Positions 51,362 through 60,746 are shown, numbered from the stretch's first letter. The stretch is 64,000 nt of DNA from Saccharibacillus qingshengii (GCF_013185195.1 NZ_JAAZWC010000001.1:221758-285757), one strand, 5' to 3'. A program made the numbers and translations. The notes: generated from the sequence alone by a model not told the origin.

Positions 51362-53566
51362 GTGAAATTTAAAGCTACCCTATCCCCCCAGCAGGCGACC
51401 TACGCCACGCGGGGCCACCTTCAAGTCACCCGTACCCTGACCCCTCTTGATTCTTCGGAGGCCATTTCTTCTATTCTTACCGCCATCGATACCCAACGAG
51501 GCGCCCTGTTCACGAGCGGCTATGAATTTCCTGGCCGTTATTCGAGATGGGACGTCGGCTTTTTGAATCCGCCGATCGAGCTGCGCTCTTCGCGCGGTCT
51601 TTTTGAGATTCAGGCACTTAACGAACGCGGCGATCTGCTGCTCGACTTCCTGTATGACCGCCTTGCCGCCGATCCCGTGTTTGATCTGAGCCGCGAGGGT
51701 CGGCTGATCTCGGGGTCTATTCTTCATCGGGAAGACGAAGACGAGATGCTGTCGGAAGAAGATCGGACGCGCCGCCCTTCGATCTTCACTTTGGTGCGCA
51801 GCATCAAGGAAGCGCTGGAAGCCCCGGAAGACTCGCAGCTTGGCCTGTACGGCGCTTTCGGCTACGACCTGGTCTTCCAGTTCGAGCCGATGGAACTCAA
51901 GCATGAGCGTACCCTGGAGCGCCCCGATGTCGTGTTGTATCTGCCGGACGAGATCGTAATTGTCGACCGCCAGCAGGATCAGGCCTACAGCCTGAGCTAC
52001 GATTTTGCTCTGGACGGACGTTCGACCGAAGGTTTGGACCGCTCGACGCCGTCAACCGCCGCGATCGTTCCCGGTGTCGACCGTTCGCAGCTTCCGGCCT
52101 ATGTACCGGGACGCTATGCGAGCCTCGTCGATACGGCGATCGAGCAGTTCAAAGTCGGCAATCTGTTCGAAGTCGTCCCGACCCAGACGATCTACGAACC
52201 GTGCCCGGACGCGCCATCCGTCGTATTCGAACGGCTAAGCGCGATCAATCCGAGTCCGTACGGTTTTATCGTCAACCTCGGCAGCGAGCATCTGGTCGGG
52301 TCCTCCCCGGAAATGTATGTACGCGTCGAAGGCAAGCGGATGGAAACCTGTCCGATCTCGGGCACGATCAAACGCGGCGCTTCGCCGATCGAAGATGCGG
52401 AGCAGATCCGCAAACTGCTCAATTCGCGCAAAGACGAAGCCGAGCTGAATATGTGCACGGATGTGGACCGCAACGACAAATCCCGCGTATGCGAACCGGG
52501 TTCGGTCAACGTCATCGGACACCGCCAGATCGAGACGTATTCGCATCTGTTCCATACGGTCGACCATGTGGAAGGCACCCTTCGTGAAGGAAACGACGCC
52601 CTGGATGCGTTCATGACCCATATGTGGGCGGTAACGGTCACCGGCGCTCCCAAAAAAGCGGCAATCCGCTGGATCGAAGATCACGAAGATTCCCCGCGCG
52701 ACTGGTACGGAGGCGCGGTAGGCTTCTACAGCTTCGACGGCGGCCTCAATACCGGCCTGACCCTGCGCACCATCCGGATCCGCCAAGGCACAGCGGAAAT
52801 TCGGGTCGGCGCGACGCTCTTGTACGATTCGATTCCCGCCGAGGAAGAAGAAGAAACGCTGACCAAAGGCGCCGCACTGATCAAAGCGGTCCGCGGCCTG
52901 CAGCCCGCCCGTGCAGCCTCGAATCTCTCGGCTGCCGACAGCGCCCTCCCGGCGCCAGGCATCGGCAAACGGCTGCTGTTCGTCGATCACGAGGATTCGT
53001 TCGTGCATACGCTCGCCGGTTACTTCAAGGAAACGGGAGCGGAAGTGTTGGTTCTTCGGACCGCCGCCGCCCTGCGTACCCTGCGAGGCAGCGAGTCGTT
53101 CGATGCTGTCGTATTGTCTCCCGGACCGGGACGTCCGGACGATTTCCGGATGCGCGAGGTTCTGGATCTCGCGGCGGAACGTGAACTGCCTCTGTTCGGG
53201 GTCTGCCTCGGTCTTCAAGGCATCGTCGAATATTACGGAGGCGTGCTGGGGATCCTGGATGTTCCCCAGCACGGGAAACCGGCCCAAGTCAGCGCGGCGG
53301 CGGACTGTCCGCTGTTCGACGGCATCGAAGAGCCGTTCAAAGTGGGCCGCTACCATTCGCTTCATGCCGAGCGGATGCCGGAATGTCTTGAAGTAACAGC
53401 CCGCTCCGAAGACGGCGTCGTCATGGGAATCCGACACCGGGAACTGCCGGTATATGCCGTCCAATTCCATCCCGAGTCGCTGCTGACGGCAGAAGGGCGG
53501 ATCGGGCATCAAATCATCGGCAACTTCATGCGTGCGGTGAGTTTAAGCAGATCGACTGTCCGCTGA
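51362..53566 (+). CDS. trpEG: Fused anthranilate synthase TrpE-TrpG
   Basis: A 734-residue single-chain enzyme that makes anthranilate from chorismate and glutamine, the first step of tryptophan synthesis. The TrpE half (about 1-520) includes GRYSRWDVGFLNPP near the N-terminus, 'NPSPYGFIVNLGSEHLVGSSPEMYV' and the active-site 'CPISGTIKRG'. The TrpG half (about 538-734) has the nucleophile Cys in GVCLGLQG (about 614) and HPES near the end. This fusion is typical of alpha-proteobacteria, and rare in Firmicutes, while PhzE has the same domain order; the tryptophan reading is favoured by the TRAP-like leader. GTG start with AAGGAGG. Confidence 0.92.
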   Translation: MKFKATLSPQQATYATRGHLQVTRTLTPLDSSEAISSILTAIDTQRGALFTSGYEFPGRYSRWDVGFLNPPIELRSSRGLFEIQALNERGDLLLDFLYDRLAADPVFDLSREGRLISGSILHREDEDEMLSEEDRTRRPSIFTLVRSIKEALEAPEDSQLGLYGAFGYDLVFQFEPMELKHERTLERPDVVLYLPDEIVIVDRQQDQAYSLSYDFALDGRSTEGLDRSTPSTAAIVPGVDRSQLPAYVPGRYASLVDTAIEQFKVGNLFEVVPTQTIYEPCPDAPSVVFERLSAINPSPYGFIVNLGSEHLVGSSPEMYVRVEGKRMETCPISGTIKRGASPIEDAEQIRKLLNSRKDEAELNMCTDVDRNDKSRVCEPGSVNVIGHRQIETYSHLFHTVDHVEGTLREGNDALDAFMTHMWAVTVTGAPKKAAIRWIEDHEDSPRDWYGGAVGFYSFDGGLNTGLTLRTIRIRQGTAEIRVGATLLYDSIPAEEEEETLTKGAALIKAVRGLQPARAASNLSAADSALPAPGIGKRLLFVDHEDSFVHTLAGYFKETGAEVLVLRTAAALRTLRGSESFDAVVLSPGPGRPDDFRMREVLDLAAERELPLFGVCLGLQGIVEYYGGVLGILDVPQHGKPAQVSAAADCPLFDGIEEPFKVGRYHSLHAERMPECLEVTARSEDGVVMGIRHRELPVYAVQFHPESLLTAEGRIGHQIIGNFMRAVSLSRSTVR

Positions 53567-53604
53567 CCCTGCATGAGGATTATCGGACCAGCCCCCACAT
53601 ACTC

Positions 53605-53647
53605 AAAAAGCCCTGCACCGGATGAAGTATCCGTGCAGGGCTTTTGT
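53605..53647 (+). terminator. Terminator after trpEG
   Basis: AAAAGCCCTGCAC and GTGCAGGGCTTTT pair around a loop with an inner GGAT/ATCC pair. It serves as a convergent terminator for yidC too. Confidence 0.88.
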
Positions 53648-53693
53648 TGTGTTTTCCGGGATCCGGGCAGGCCAAACGCCGCTTATTGTTATC

Positions 53694-54749
53694 TTAGGCT
53701 TTGGCCGGCTTTTTCATTTTTTCGCCCGGCTTGCTTCCTGACCGCTTCGCCGTCTCTCCATTTCTGCCGGAGGTCTTGGCCGGTTGGGCCGAACGCTTCG
53801 CTGCGGACGTTTTGGACGATGGCAGCCCCGCCGTCTGCTTTGCGTTCTGCGAAGCTTGAGCTTTTGATTGGGGACTGCGGGCTTGACCCGGGCCCGGTTT
53901 ATCCGGCTGCTCGGGCTTTTGCTGCGCCGCTTGGGCCTGCATGGCCGCGATCGTGTCCGGGTCGGTCGGATACATTTTGCGGAACAGCAGAGTCTGCAGC
54001 AGCAGGAATGTACCGCTCGCCATCCAGTACAGCGGCATCGCGGCCGGAGCGCTGAATGAGAAGAAGAGCATCATCAGCGGGGAGATATACGCCATGATCG
54101 CCATCTGTTTGCGCTGCTCCGGCGTCATGCTGTACTGCGAAATTTTCGCTTGGCCCAGATACAAAATAGCGACCAGAACCGCCATGATCCAGTCCGGCTG
54201 TCCCAGCTTGAACCACCAGAACGAATGGGTGGACAATTCCGGAGTCAAGCGGATCGCCGTGTACAGCCCCGACAGAATAGGAAGCTGAATCAAGATAGGC
54301 AGACAGCCGATATTAAGCGGGTTGAAACTGTGTTTTTGATAGATGGCCATCATTTCCTGCTGCATCTGCTTCTGCTGCTCGGCATCTTTTTTGTTCTCGT
54401 ATTTCTTTTTCAATTCGTCGAGATCCGGCTGCATGACGCTCATCTTGATCTTCATCTGCTGTTGGGAACGCGCCTGCCGCATCATCAGCGGGAACAATAC
54501 GGTTCGCACAATCAGGGTAATCGAGATGATGCCGATCCCGTAGCTTCCACCGAACCATCCCGCCAGATGCTGAATCAGATAAGATATCGGAAACACGATA
54601 TAGTGATTAAAAAATCCCGGTGTGCTGCTTGTGATCTCGCCGCTCTGCATGCCGCAGCCGGACAATAAGACCATCATTCCGATCAGTACCGTTAAAGCGA
54701 TAAATTTGCCTGGTTTCGAGCCGAAAATGAATCCTTTTCCCTGTTCCAT
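53694..54749 (-). CDS. yidC: Membrane protein insertase YidC (lipoprotein type)
   Basis: A 351-residue Oxa1/YidC/Alb3 insertase. Lipobox LLSGCG with Cys at about 32, then five membrane helices with the conserved family segments 'GIGIISITLIVRTVLFPLMMRQARS', 'FNPLNIGCLPILIQLPILSGLYTAI' and 'PLMMLFFSFSAPAAMPLYWMASG'. The positive C-terminal tail (rich in Lys, Gln, Pro, Ser) fits a ribosome contact. AGGAGGAGCAGT precedes the ATG, but that site is buried in a hairpin of the upstream leader ORF, so translation is probably inducible. It would correspond to the second, regulated YidC of Bacillales (YqjG/YidC2 type). Confidence 0.92.
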   Translation of the reverse strand: MEQGKGFIFGSKPGKFIALTVLIGMMVLLSGCGMQSGEITSSTPGFFNHYIVFPISYLIQHLAGWFGGSYGIGIISITLIVRTVLFPLMMRQARSQQQMKIKMSVMQPDLDELKKKYENKKDAEQQKQMQQEMMAIYQKHSFNPLNIGCLPILIQLPILSGLYTAIRLTPELSTHSFWWFKLGQPDWIMAVLVAILYLGQAKISQYSMTPEQRKQMAIMAYISPLMMLFFSFSAPAAMPLYWMASGTFLLLQTLLFRKMYPTDPDTIAAMQAQAAQQKPEQPDKPGPGQARSPQSKAQASQNAKQTAGLPSSKTSAAKRSAQPAKTSGRNGETAKRSGSKPGEKMKKPAKA

Positions 54750-55036
54750 ACTGCTCCTCCTAATCGATTGGACTGAACGTCATCGAATAGGAAAAAGCAG
54801 TCGCCGCCGTCTTCATCCGGGGCTTCGCGGCGTCTAATCATCCGGCTCAGTCTTGAAGGCGAGCTGCCGCTGCCGAGCGCCGGAATCGAGAGGAACGAAC
54901 AGCGGTAATCGTAGTTGTTGAATTCGATCCACCGGATCCGGAGTCCGCCGTACAGAAACAGCAGGTAGAAATAACGCAGCACCAGCAGCAGGCTGACGGA
55001 AAATAAATAGGGGAGCAGATCTTGAAGATCCAGCAA
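54692..55036 (-). CDS. Candidate MifM-like regulatory leader peptide
   Basis: A 114-residue ORF that overlaps the first 58 bases of yidC in another frame. TTG start with an excellent AAAGGAGG site seven bases away; an upstream in-frame GTG is too close. One N-terminal membrane segment (LLPYLFSVSLLLVLRYFYLLFLYG, about 7-31) followed by RIRWIEF (33-39) and, at 70-79, a basic-to-acidic stretch RREAPDEDGGD. In B. subtilis MifM, a membrane-anchored leader stalls ribosomes near an acidic DEED run unless YidC pulls it out. The downstream hairpin (54751-54800) that hides the yidC ribosome binding site starts eight bases after the DED codons. Identity with MifM is by architecture, not by sequence search. 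Confidence 0.7.
   Translation of the reverse strand: MLDLQDLLPYLFSVSLLLVLRYFYLLFLYGGLRIRWIEFNNYDYRCSFLSIPALGSGSSPSRLSRMIRRREAPDEDGGDCFFLFDDVQSNRLGGAVWNREKDSFSARNQANLSL
54751..54800 (-). promoter_or_regulatory. Hairpin sequestering the yidC Shine-Dalgarno
   Basis: On the minus strand 54800-54782 pairs with 54768-54751 (about 18 pairs including a few G-T, one bulge, one mismatch) around a 13-base loop. The 3' arm contains AGGAGGAG, the yidC ribosome binding site. The 5' arm codes for residues just after the acidic stretch of the leader ORF. Confidence 0.7.
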
Positions 55037-55248
55037 AGGATTCACCTCCTTTCGCCGTTCAAATTAATGATTCTTTAATTGTGAATATTGTAACATATTC
55101 CGCTGCACTTGTATATTCCTTCTGTCTGCCGTGTTCTTCTCCCTGATGTTTCTTATCACAAAGCTCGCGTCGCATTGCTTCAAGAACCCGGCTTTAAGGT
55201 AAAAACGTGTAGAGCCATTTCAATTTGAACCGGAAAGCAGGAAGAGCC

Positions 55249-57510
55249 ATGATGAGCTATCGAAAAAAACAGCTGCTCGGCTTTGGGACGATTCTGTTCG
55301 CGCTGATGATTCTGCTGTTTGTACTGGCCGCCATGCTCGACGGAGTTCGGCAAAATTTGTCGGAGATCATGGACGAGCGCTATGAAAAGGTCAGCCGCTC
55401 GGCCGCGTTTCGCAACAACTTTTCCTATCTCGACAGCGAGGTGGGCTATCTCCTCAACGAAACCGATTCCCGGCAGGTCACGATGCATACTTCCCTGATC
55501 GCCAGACGCAGTTCGGCTGCCTATACGCATCTGTCGTATCTTCAGCTCCACGTCGGCAGCGATGCCAATGCGGGTCTGCTCGATTCGATCCAGCAAGGGA
55601 TGGACCGTTATATGGAAGTTGTGAAACGCATAAATACAGCACTCGAACAAGGTAGATCCCAAACCGCGGCTGTGTTGTTCGTGGAAGAAGCGCAGGGCAT
55701 ACGCACCAATTTGCTGCGTAACCTGGGAGATTACACCGGTATGCAGGAAGAGAAAATGAAACAGGCGCAGCATGAAGCGGATGACCGTTTCAATCAGATT
55801 CTGGTCGTCAGCGCCATCTCCGCTCTCGCGATTATTCTGATCGGCGTGGCCTGCGCACTGTGGGTAATCCGCGGCACAGGACGCAGCCTGCGCCGCATTA
55901 CGGACGTCATGGATCGGTTCGATCCGGGCGCCGTCGAGAAAATGTCCCGTTTGCATGTGGAGAATGACGACGAAATCAGCGATATCGCGCGGGGTTACAA
56001 TCATATGCTCGATGCGCTTGAAGACCATAACCGCAGGGTCCGCGAATCCAATCAGCGCATCGAAGAAAACAACTGGCTTCAGACGCGTCTCAACGAGCTG
56101 GTCCTTCTGTATCATCAAGTATCCGATCGGGATATGCTTGCACGTATGTTTTTGTCGATTGTGGCTCCGGCCGTAAATGCCTCTTCCGGCCTGTTCTATA
56201 TTCGTGAATACAAGAACGGACAGACCCGATTCTCCCGCCTCGCTTCTTATGCCGACGGCAGTCCGTCCGATACCCGGCAGCACTTTGAAATCGGCGAAGG
56301 GCTGGTGGGGCAGGCCGCTCACGACGGCCGCGAAATTCTGATCGATATTCCCGAAAGCTACGAAGGCATGCTGCGGACGGGAAATGCGGAATTCCGGCCG
56401 CGGCAGCTCTGGGTCGTACCGATCGAAGCGGACGACCGGATCGAAGCGGTCGTGGAATTCGCTTCGCTGCAGACCTTCTCTCCCCTGCACCGCGAACTGA
56501 TCAGGCAGCTCCGTTCGACCCTCGGCATCGCGCTGCAGAACATATCGGGCCGCACGGAAGTGGAGCGGCTGCTTCGGGAATCGCAGATGCTGACCGAGGA
56601 GCTTCAGACCCAGCAGCACGAACTGCGCTCCGTCAACGTTCGCCTCAAGCAGCAGTATGCCCAGGCCGAAGACAGCCGGCGCGAACTGCTCGATGCGCAG
56701 CAGGAACTGGAAGCGACCGCCGAAGAACTGCGCCGCTCTTCCCAATACAAATCCGAATTTTTGGCCAATATGTCGCACGAACTTCGGACGCCTCTCAACA
56801 GTATCCTGATCTTGTCCCAATTGATTGCGGAGAATCCCGAATATGCCGAAAGCGAAGACAAAAGTTATGCCGAAATCATCAACCGTTCGGGACAGGAGCT
56901 TCTGAACATTGTCAACGATGTGCTGGATCTGTCAAAAGTGGAAGCCGGCATGCTGGAGATCACGCGCGAAGCCGTATCGCTGCATGATTTCTCCGAACTT
57001 GCCCGCTACGGATTCGAAGCAATCGCCCGACAGAAAAATCTGGAATTTGAAATATCGGTTGCCCAAGATGTGCCCGAATTTTTCTATACCGACGGCAAAA
57101 GACTGCAGCAGATCCTCAAGAATCTGCTCTCCAATGCTTTCAAGTTTACGCAAAAAGGCAAAGTATCGTGCACGGTGCAAACCGCGTCCGCTTCCAACCT
57201 GCCCTGCTCCGCTTCCGGCGCTTCCGCAGACAGTCCGGCGATCTCCGTTACGGTCTGCGATACGGGAATCGGTATTGCCGAAGACAAACGCGAGATGATC
57301 TTCGAAGCGTTTCGTCAGGCCGACGGCGGCACGGAGCGCATGTATGGCGGAACCGGACTCGGCTTATCGATCTGCCGGGAATTCGCCCGTCTGCTCGGCG
57401 GCTGTATGACGCTTGAGAGCCGCGAAGGTTCAGGCAGCACATTCACCTTGTATCTGCCGGCCATGCCTGAAGAAACGGCGGCTCTCTCCGATTGGGCCCA
57501 AGAAGTTTAA
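55249..57510 (+). CDS. Hybrid-domain sensor histidine kinase
   Basis: A 753-residue membrane histidine kinase. Two membrane segments (about 8-30 and 186-208) enclose an extracellular four-helix sensor (about 30-185); then HAMP (about 210-265), GAF-like domain (about 290-440), a coiled coil (about 455-510) and HisKA with the phospho-His in FLANMSHELRTPLNSI (about 518). HATPase motifs follow: N box LKNLLSNAFKF, G1 DTGIGI and G2 GGTGLGLSIC. No receiver domain or response regulator gene is adjacent, so it is an orphan. ATG 55249 follows AGGAAGAG; a TTG at 55225 is upstream of that site. Confidence 0.9.
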   Translation: MMSYRKKQLLGFGTILFALMILLFVLAAMLDGVRQNLSEIMDERYEKVSRSAAFRNNFSYLDSEVGYLLNETDSRQVTMHTSLIARRSSAAYTHLSYLQLHVGSDANAGLLDSIQQGMDRYMEVVKRINTALEQGRSQTAAVLFVEEAQGIRTNLLRNLGDYTGMQEEKMKQAQHEADDRFNQILVVSAISALAIILIGVACALWVIRGTGRSLRRITDVMDRFDPGAVEKMSRLHVENDDEISDIARGYNHMLDALEDHNRRVRESNQRIEENNWLQTRLNELVLLYHQVSDRDMLARMFLSIVAPAVNASSGLFYIREYKNGQTRFSRLASYADGSPSDTRQHFEIGEGLVGQAAHDGREILIDIPESYEGMLRTGNAEFRPRQLWVVPIEADDRIEAVVEFASLQTFSPLHRELIRQLRSTLGIALQNISGRTEVERLLRESQMLTEELQTQQHELRSVNVRLKQQYAQAEDSRRELLDAQQELEATAEELRRSSQYKSEFLANMSHELRTPLNSILILSQLIAENPEYAESEDKSYAEIINRSGQELLNIVNDVLDLSKVEAGMLEITREAVSLHDFSELARYGFEAIARQKNLEFEISVAQDVPEFFYTDGKRLQQILKNLLSNAFKFTQKGKVSCTVQTASASNLPCSASGASADSPAISVTVCDTGIGIAEDKREMIFEAFRQADGGTERMYGGTGLGLSICREFARLLGGCMTLESREGSGSTFTLYLPAMPEETAALSDWAQEV

Positions 57511-57582
57511 AAGAAGGTTCGCCCGCAGCGAATACGGGCAGGCAGCCGACCTGTTGAACTTGCTACCGTATAAAATAACACT

Positions 57583-57620
57583 CAAAAAAGCCGTCCCTTC
57601 CGCAGAAGGGACGGCTTTTG
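57583..57620. terminator. Bidirectional terminator
   Basis: AAAAGCCGTCCCTTC and GAAGGGACGGCTTTT around a CGCA loop between the histidine kinase and aguB. Confidence 0.92.
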
Positions 57621-57639
57621 CTCGTTCAAACCCGGAGGC

Positions 57640-58533
57640 TTACTGCCCCATTTTCCGTTCGCCGTCGTACGTGGCCAGCACGCCGTACAGTTCCGGTCTG
57701 CGATCGCGGAAGACGCCCCACTCGATCCGGTCGATCTCGAGCTGGTCGAGGTCGAATTCGGCGGTCAGCACTTCTTCTTGGTCGCGGCTGGCTTCGACGA
57801 TTTTGCTGCCGCGCGGTCCTGCGATAAACGAGGATCCATAGAAGTTAATCGACGAATCTTCGTCGCTCTCCGGACCGATCCGGTTGGAGGCGATGACCGG
57901 AATCAGATTGGAACCGGCATGGCCGAGCATGCACGCCTGCCAGTGGTCTTTGGAATCGATCGAGCTGTCCTGCGGTTCGGAACCGATCGCGGTCGGATAC
58001 AGCAGGATCTCCGCACCCATCAGCGCCATGGCGCGGGCGGCTTCGGGATACCATTGATCCCAGCAGATGCCGACGCCGATTTTGCCGTAGCGGGTATTCC
58101 ATACTTTGAAGCCGGTATCGCCCGGATTGAAGTAGAATTTCTCTTCGTAACCCGGTCCGTCCGGAATATGGCTTTTGCGATACGTGCCCATGATCTCGCC
58201 GTCCGCGTCGATCATCGCGAGCGCGTTGTAGCGGGCATAGTTTTTCTTTTCATAGAAGCTGATCGGCAGTACGACTTCCAGCTCTTTGGCGATCTGCTTG
58301 AAATGGTGAATCGCTTTGTTGCTCTCGAGTTCCGTTGCGTACTGATAGTATTCGGCTTTTTCTTTTTGGCAGAAATAAGGCGTCTCGAACAATTCCTGCA
58401 GCAGGATGACCTGTGCGCCTTCCGCCGCCGCTTTGCGCACGAGCGCTTCGGCTTTGCGGATATTGTCGTCGATGTCCCAGGTGCAGCTCATCTGGGTTGC
58501 GGCCACTTTCACTTTTCTCATGGGGAAATTCAC
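57640..58533 (-). CDS. aguB: N-carbamoylputrescine amidohydrolase
   Basis: A 297-residue nitrilase-superfamily enzyme that hydrolyses N-carbamoylputrescine to putrescine, ammonia and carbon dioxide. The Glu-Lys-Cys triad sits in 'LLQELFETPYF', 'YRKSHIPDG' and 'GICWDQWYPEAARAM'. It is the second gene of the agmatine pathway, following agmatine deiminase by about 48 bases on the minus strand. The frame opens with a GTG two bases after AGAGGAGAA; the in-frame ATG at 58521 (MRKVKV) with longer spacing is also plausible. Confidence 0.93.
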   Translation of the reverse strand: MNFPMRKVKVAATQMSCTWDIDDNIRKAEALVRKAAAEGAQVILLQELFETPYFCQKEKAEYYQYATELESNKAIHHFKQIAKELEVVLPISFYEKKNYARYNALAMIDADGEIMGTYRKSHIPDGPGYEEKFYFNPGDTGFKVWNTRYGKIGVGICWDQWYPEAARAMALMGAEILLYPTAIGSEPQDSSIDSKDHWQACMLGHAGSNLIPVIASNRIGPESDEDSSINFYGSSFIAGPRGSKIVEASRDQEEVLTAEFDLDQLEIDRIEWGVFRDRRPELYGVLATYDGERKMGQ

Positions 58534-58581
58534 TTCTCCTCTCGATTTACGGTTCTCTATGGTTCATCCGTTCTTCGGGCT

Positions 58582-59616
58582 TTAGTTTTGGCGTCCCGCC
58601 GGAATCTGCTGGGTCGTGCAGTGCACGTTGCCGCCTTCGCGAATCACGGCCATACCGTCGACGGTACGAATCCGGTAGTCGGGGAACGTCTGCCGGAGCA
58701 CTTCTTCGGCCAGACGGTCGGTTTCTTCGGCGGCTCCGCCGAAGACCGGCAGAATGATGCCTCCGTTGACGAAGTAGAAGTTCAGGTAGCTCAGGGTCAG
58801 GCGGCTGCCTTCATATTCGGTATAGGGCGGCTGCTGGATCTTGACGATCTCAAGCTTGCGCCCGCGTGCATCCGTCGATTGTTCCAGAATGCGCAGATTC
58901 TCCTGCGTGATCGCGTAATTGTCGTCCGCCGGATCGTCGCAGACCTGGATGATGACTTTGCCCGGCGCGGCGAAGCAGGCGGCATTGTCGACGTGACCGT
59001 CCGTCTCGTCGCCGGCCAGCCCGCGGTTCAGCCAGATGATCTTCTCGACATTGGTGAATTCCCGGACGTAACGTTCGATCTCATCGCGGCTCAGCGAAGG
59101 ATTGCGGTTTTCGTTCAGCAGGCATTCTTCCGTGGTCAGCAGCGTACCCTCGCCGTCGACATGGATCGAACCGCCTTCAAGCACGAGCGGCGCGTCGAAC
59201 CGGCGCAGTCCCAGATGCTCGAGCACCGCCGGTGCTACCGCGTCGTCGAGATCCCAGGGCGAGTACTTGCCGCCCCAGGCATTGAAGCCCCAGTTGATGC
59301 CGGCCCGCTCACCGTCTTCGTTCACGACGATCGTCGGACCATTGTCGCGCAGCCAGGCATCGTTATGGGCAATCGCCAGCAGTTCGACCGGATGTCCGGC
59401 GAAGATCGGACGCAGCCGCTCCTCGTCTTCCGGATTCACGATCAGCGTGACCGGTTCAAACTCGGCAATCGCTTTGACCAATTCGGCGTAACCACCGCAG
59501 ACTTCTTCGTAATTGTCCGGATATACCATCGAAGATTGGATCGGCCAGGACAGCATCGTGCGTTCGTGCGGGGCCCACTCGGCGGGCATTGTATAATGAA
59601 GAGCTTTCGGATTCAT
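58582..59616 (-). CDS. aguA: Agmatine deiminase
   Basis: A 344-residue peptidyl-arginine-deiminase-fold enzyme that converts agmatine to N-carbamoylputrescine and ammonia. Landmarks are MPAEWAPHERTMLSWP at the N-terminus, 'DAWLRDNGPTIV', 'GDETDGHVDNAACFA' and the nucleophile Cys in GGNVHCTTQQIP near the C-terminus. With aguB it forms the arginine-decarboxylase route to putrescine. AAGGGG precedes the ATG. An AT-rich dispersed repeat (59753-59790) lies about 140 bases upstream. Confidence 0.94.
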   Translation of the reverse strand: MNPKALHYTMPAEWAPHERTMLSWPIQSSMVYPDNYEEVCGGYAELVKAIAEFEPVTLIVNPEDEERLRPIFAGHPVELLAIAHNDAWLRDNGPTIVVNEDGERAGINWGFNAWGGKYSPWDLDDAVAPAVLEHLGLRRFDAPLVLEGGSIHVDGEGTLLTTEECLLNENRNPSLSRDEIERYVREFTNVEKIIWLNRGLAGDETDGHVDNAACFAAPGKVIIQVCDDPADDNYAITQENLRILEQSTDARGRKLEIVKIQQPPYTEYEGSRLTLSYLNFYFVNGGIILPVFGGAAEETDRLAEEVLRQTFPDYRIRTVDGMAVIREGGNVHCTTQQIPAGRQN

Positions 59617-59752
59617 CGTTAGTCGTCCCCTTGCCTGGAAAATGATCGCGCAAAAAACCTCTTATTCGCGAACACCATCATACAATAAGTTCAGCCTTTA
59701 TTCAAAGGTTGTTTGCGTAAAAAGGCGCTGCCGATTGTTTCCTTTTTCAGGG

Positions 59753-59790
59753 TTTTTTTGTGTTTATTATTGTGAATTTTTCATGTAATG
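59753..59790. repeat. AT-rich dispersed repeat, copy 2
   Basis: Matches 33143-33177 with one indel and two base differences. A 22-base core at 59763-59784 is identical. It sits between the stop of the ketopantoate reductase gene and the agmatine deiminase operon. Confidence 0.7.
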
Positions 59791-59801
59791 ATTTTATTAT
59801 T

Positions 59802-60746
59802 TTAGTATGAAGCGACCTGTATAGAGTTTTGCGCTTCCTGGAGCAGGCTCTTCCACGCCGGTGCCGTTCGTTCCTGAGTTTGCGCCCATCTGCGGAAAAC
59901 GACGTCCAAACTTTTGATTTCCGCAAAAGAACCGTCGATCAACCGTGCAGCCGGCAGCCGATGATACAAACTTAGCAGCATACGCACCGCCACCTTGTGA
60001 CGGCGGATGATTCGCGCCTGCAGTGCCGGAACTGCCGGATAACCGGCGGCTTCGAGCAGCTCCAACCCTTCCGCCATCGCTTCGACCACCTGACGCAGCA
60101 GTTCCCTGTCGCTCGCTACCGCTTTGACGTCGCCTCTCCGGCTGCTCCATGCGGCGGCCAGCGGCACGACGGAGATCATATGAGTTTTGAGCCAAGCATC
60201 GATATTGCTGTGAACGACAATCTTGCAGCGGCTGTCGGCGAATGCCTGCTGAAGAAGAGGCAGAAATTCGATTTCTCCGTTCATGGCCCCAACAATAAGT
60301 TTGCCCCCGCCGGTCTGGATCGATACGACGGTTCCGTCTTCTCTGCGGATGCCGCCTCCAATCTGAAAACCGAACGATATTCGTTTCACGCCGCCGGCCA
60401 ACCGCCGAATCTCCGCTTCCGTCGCCGCGATATCGGGATTATTGCCGATCATGACGATGTTCTCGCTTATATTGTCCGCCAGATTCGGCAGTACCGCTTC
60501 GAGATCCGAATATTTCATTACCGTAAAAATCAGATCATACTGATCGTCCGCTTCAAGCTTGCGAATGATCCGCGGCCGATCCGTTGTTGTTCTTTTTTGA
60601 ACATGATGCCGAATGACCAATCCGCTTTGTTCCAGCTGCTGCGCCCTTATCCCTCTTGCCAGCATCGTCACCTCGTGTTTGCCCTGCATCAGCAGATGGG
60701 CCGCTGCACTTCCCAATACGCCTGCCCCGTAGATCAATATTCGCAT
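59802..60746 (-). CDS. Ketopantoate reductase family protein (PanE/ApbA)
   Basis: A 314-residue NADPH-dependent reductase of the PanE/ApbA family. The N-terminal Rossmann motif is YGAGVLGSAAAHLL, and the C-terminal helical domain holds the substrate region around 'SNIDAWLKTHMISVVPLAAA' (the K-x-x-x-N/H lysine equivalent). Panthothenate synthesis uses one such enzyme, but family members divergent from TetR regulators often act on other 2-oxoacids, so the role in pantothenate is uncertain. AAAAGGAG precedes the ATG. It shares a divergent, palindrome-rich promoter region with the TetR gene. Confidence 0.82.
   Translation of the reverse strand: MRILIYGAGVLGSAAAHLLMQGKHEVTMLARGIRAQQLEQSGLVIRHHVQKRTTTDRPRIIRKLEADDQYDLIFTVMKYSDLEAVLPNLADNISENIVMIGNNPDIAATEAEIRRLAGGVKRISFGFQIGGGIRREDGTVVSIQTGGGKLIVGAMNGEIEFLPLLQQAFADSRCKIVVHSNIDAWLKTHMISVVPLAAAWSSRRGDVKAVASDRELLRQVVEAMAEGLELLEAAGYPAVPALQARIIRRHKVAVRMLLSLYHRLPAARLIDGSFAEIKSLDVVFRRWAQTQERTAPAWKSLLQEAQNSIQVASY

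Noticed and set aside
55180..56820. A 546-codon minus-strand ORF
   Set aside because: Antisense shadow of the histidine kinase gene, with no recognisable domain or ribosome binding site.
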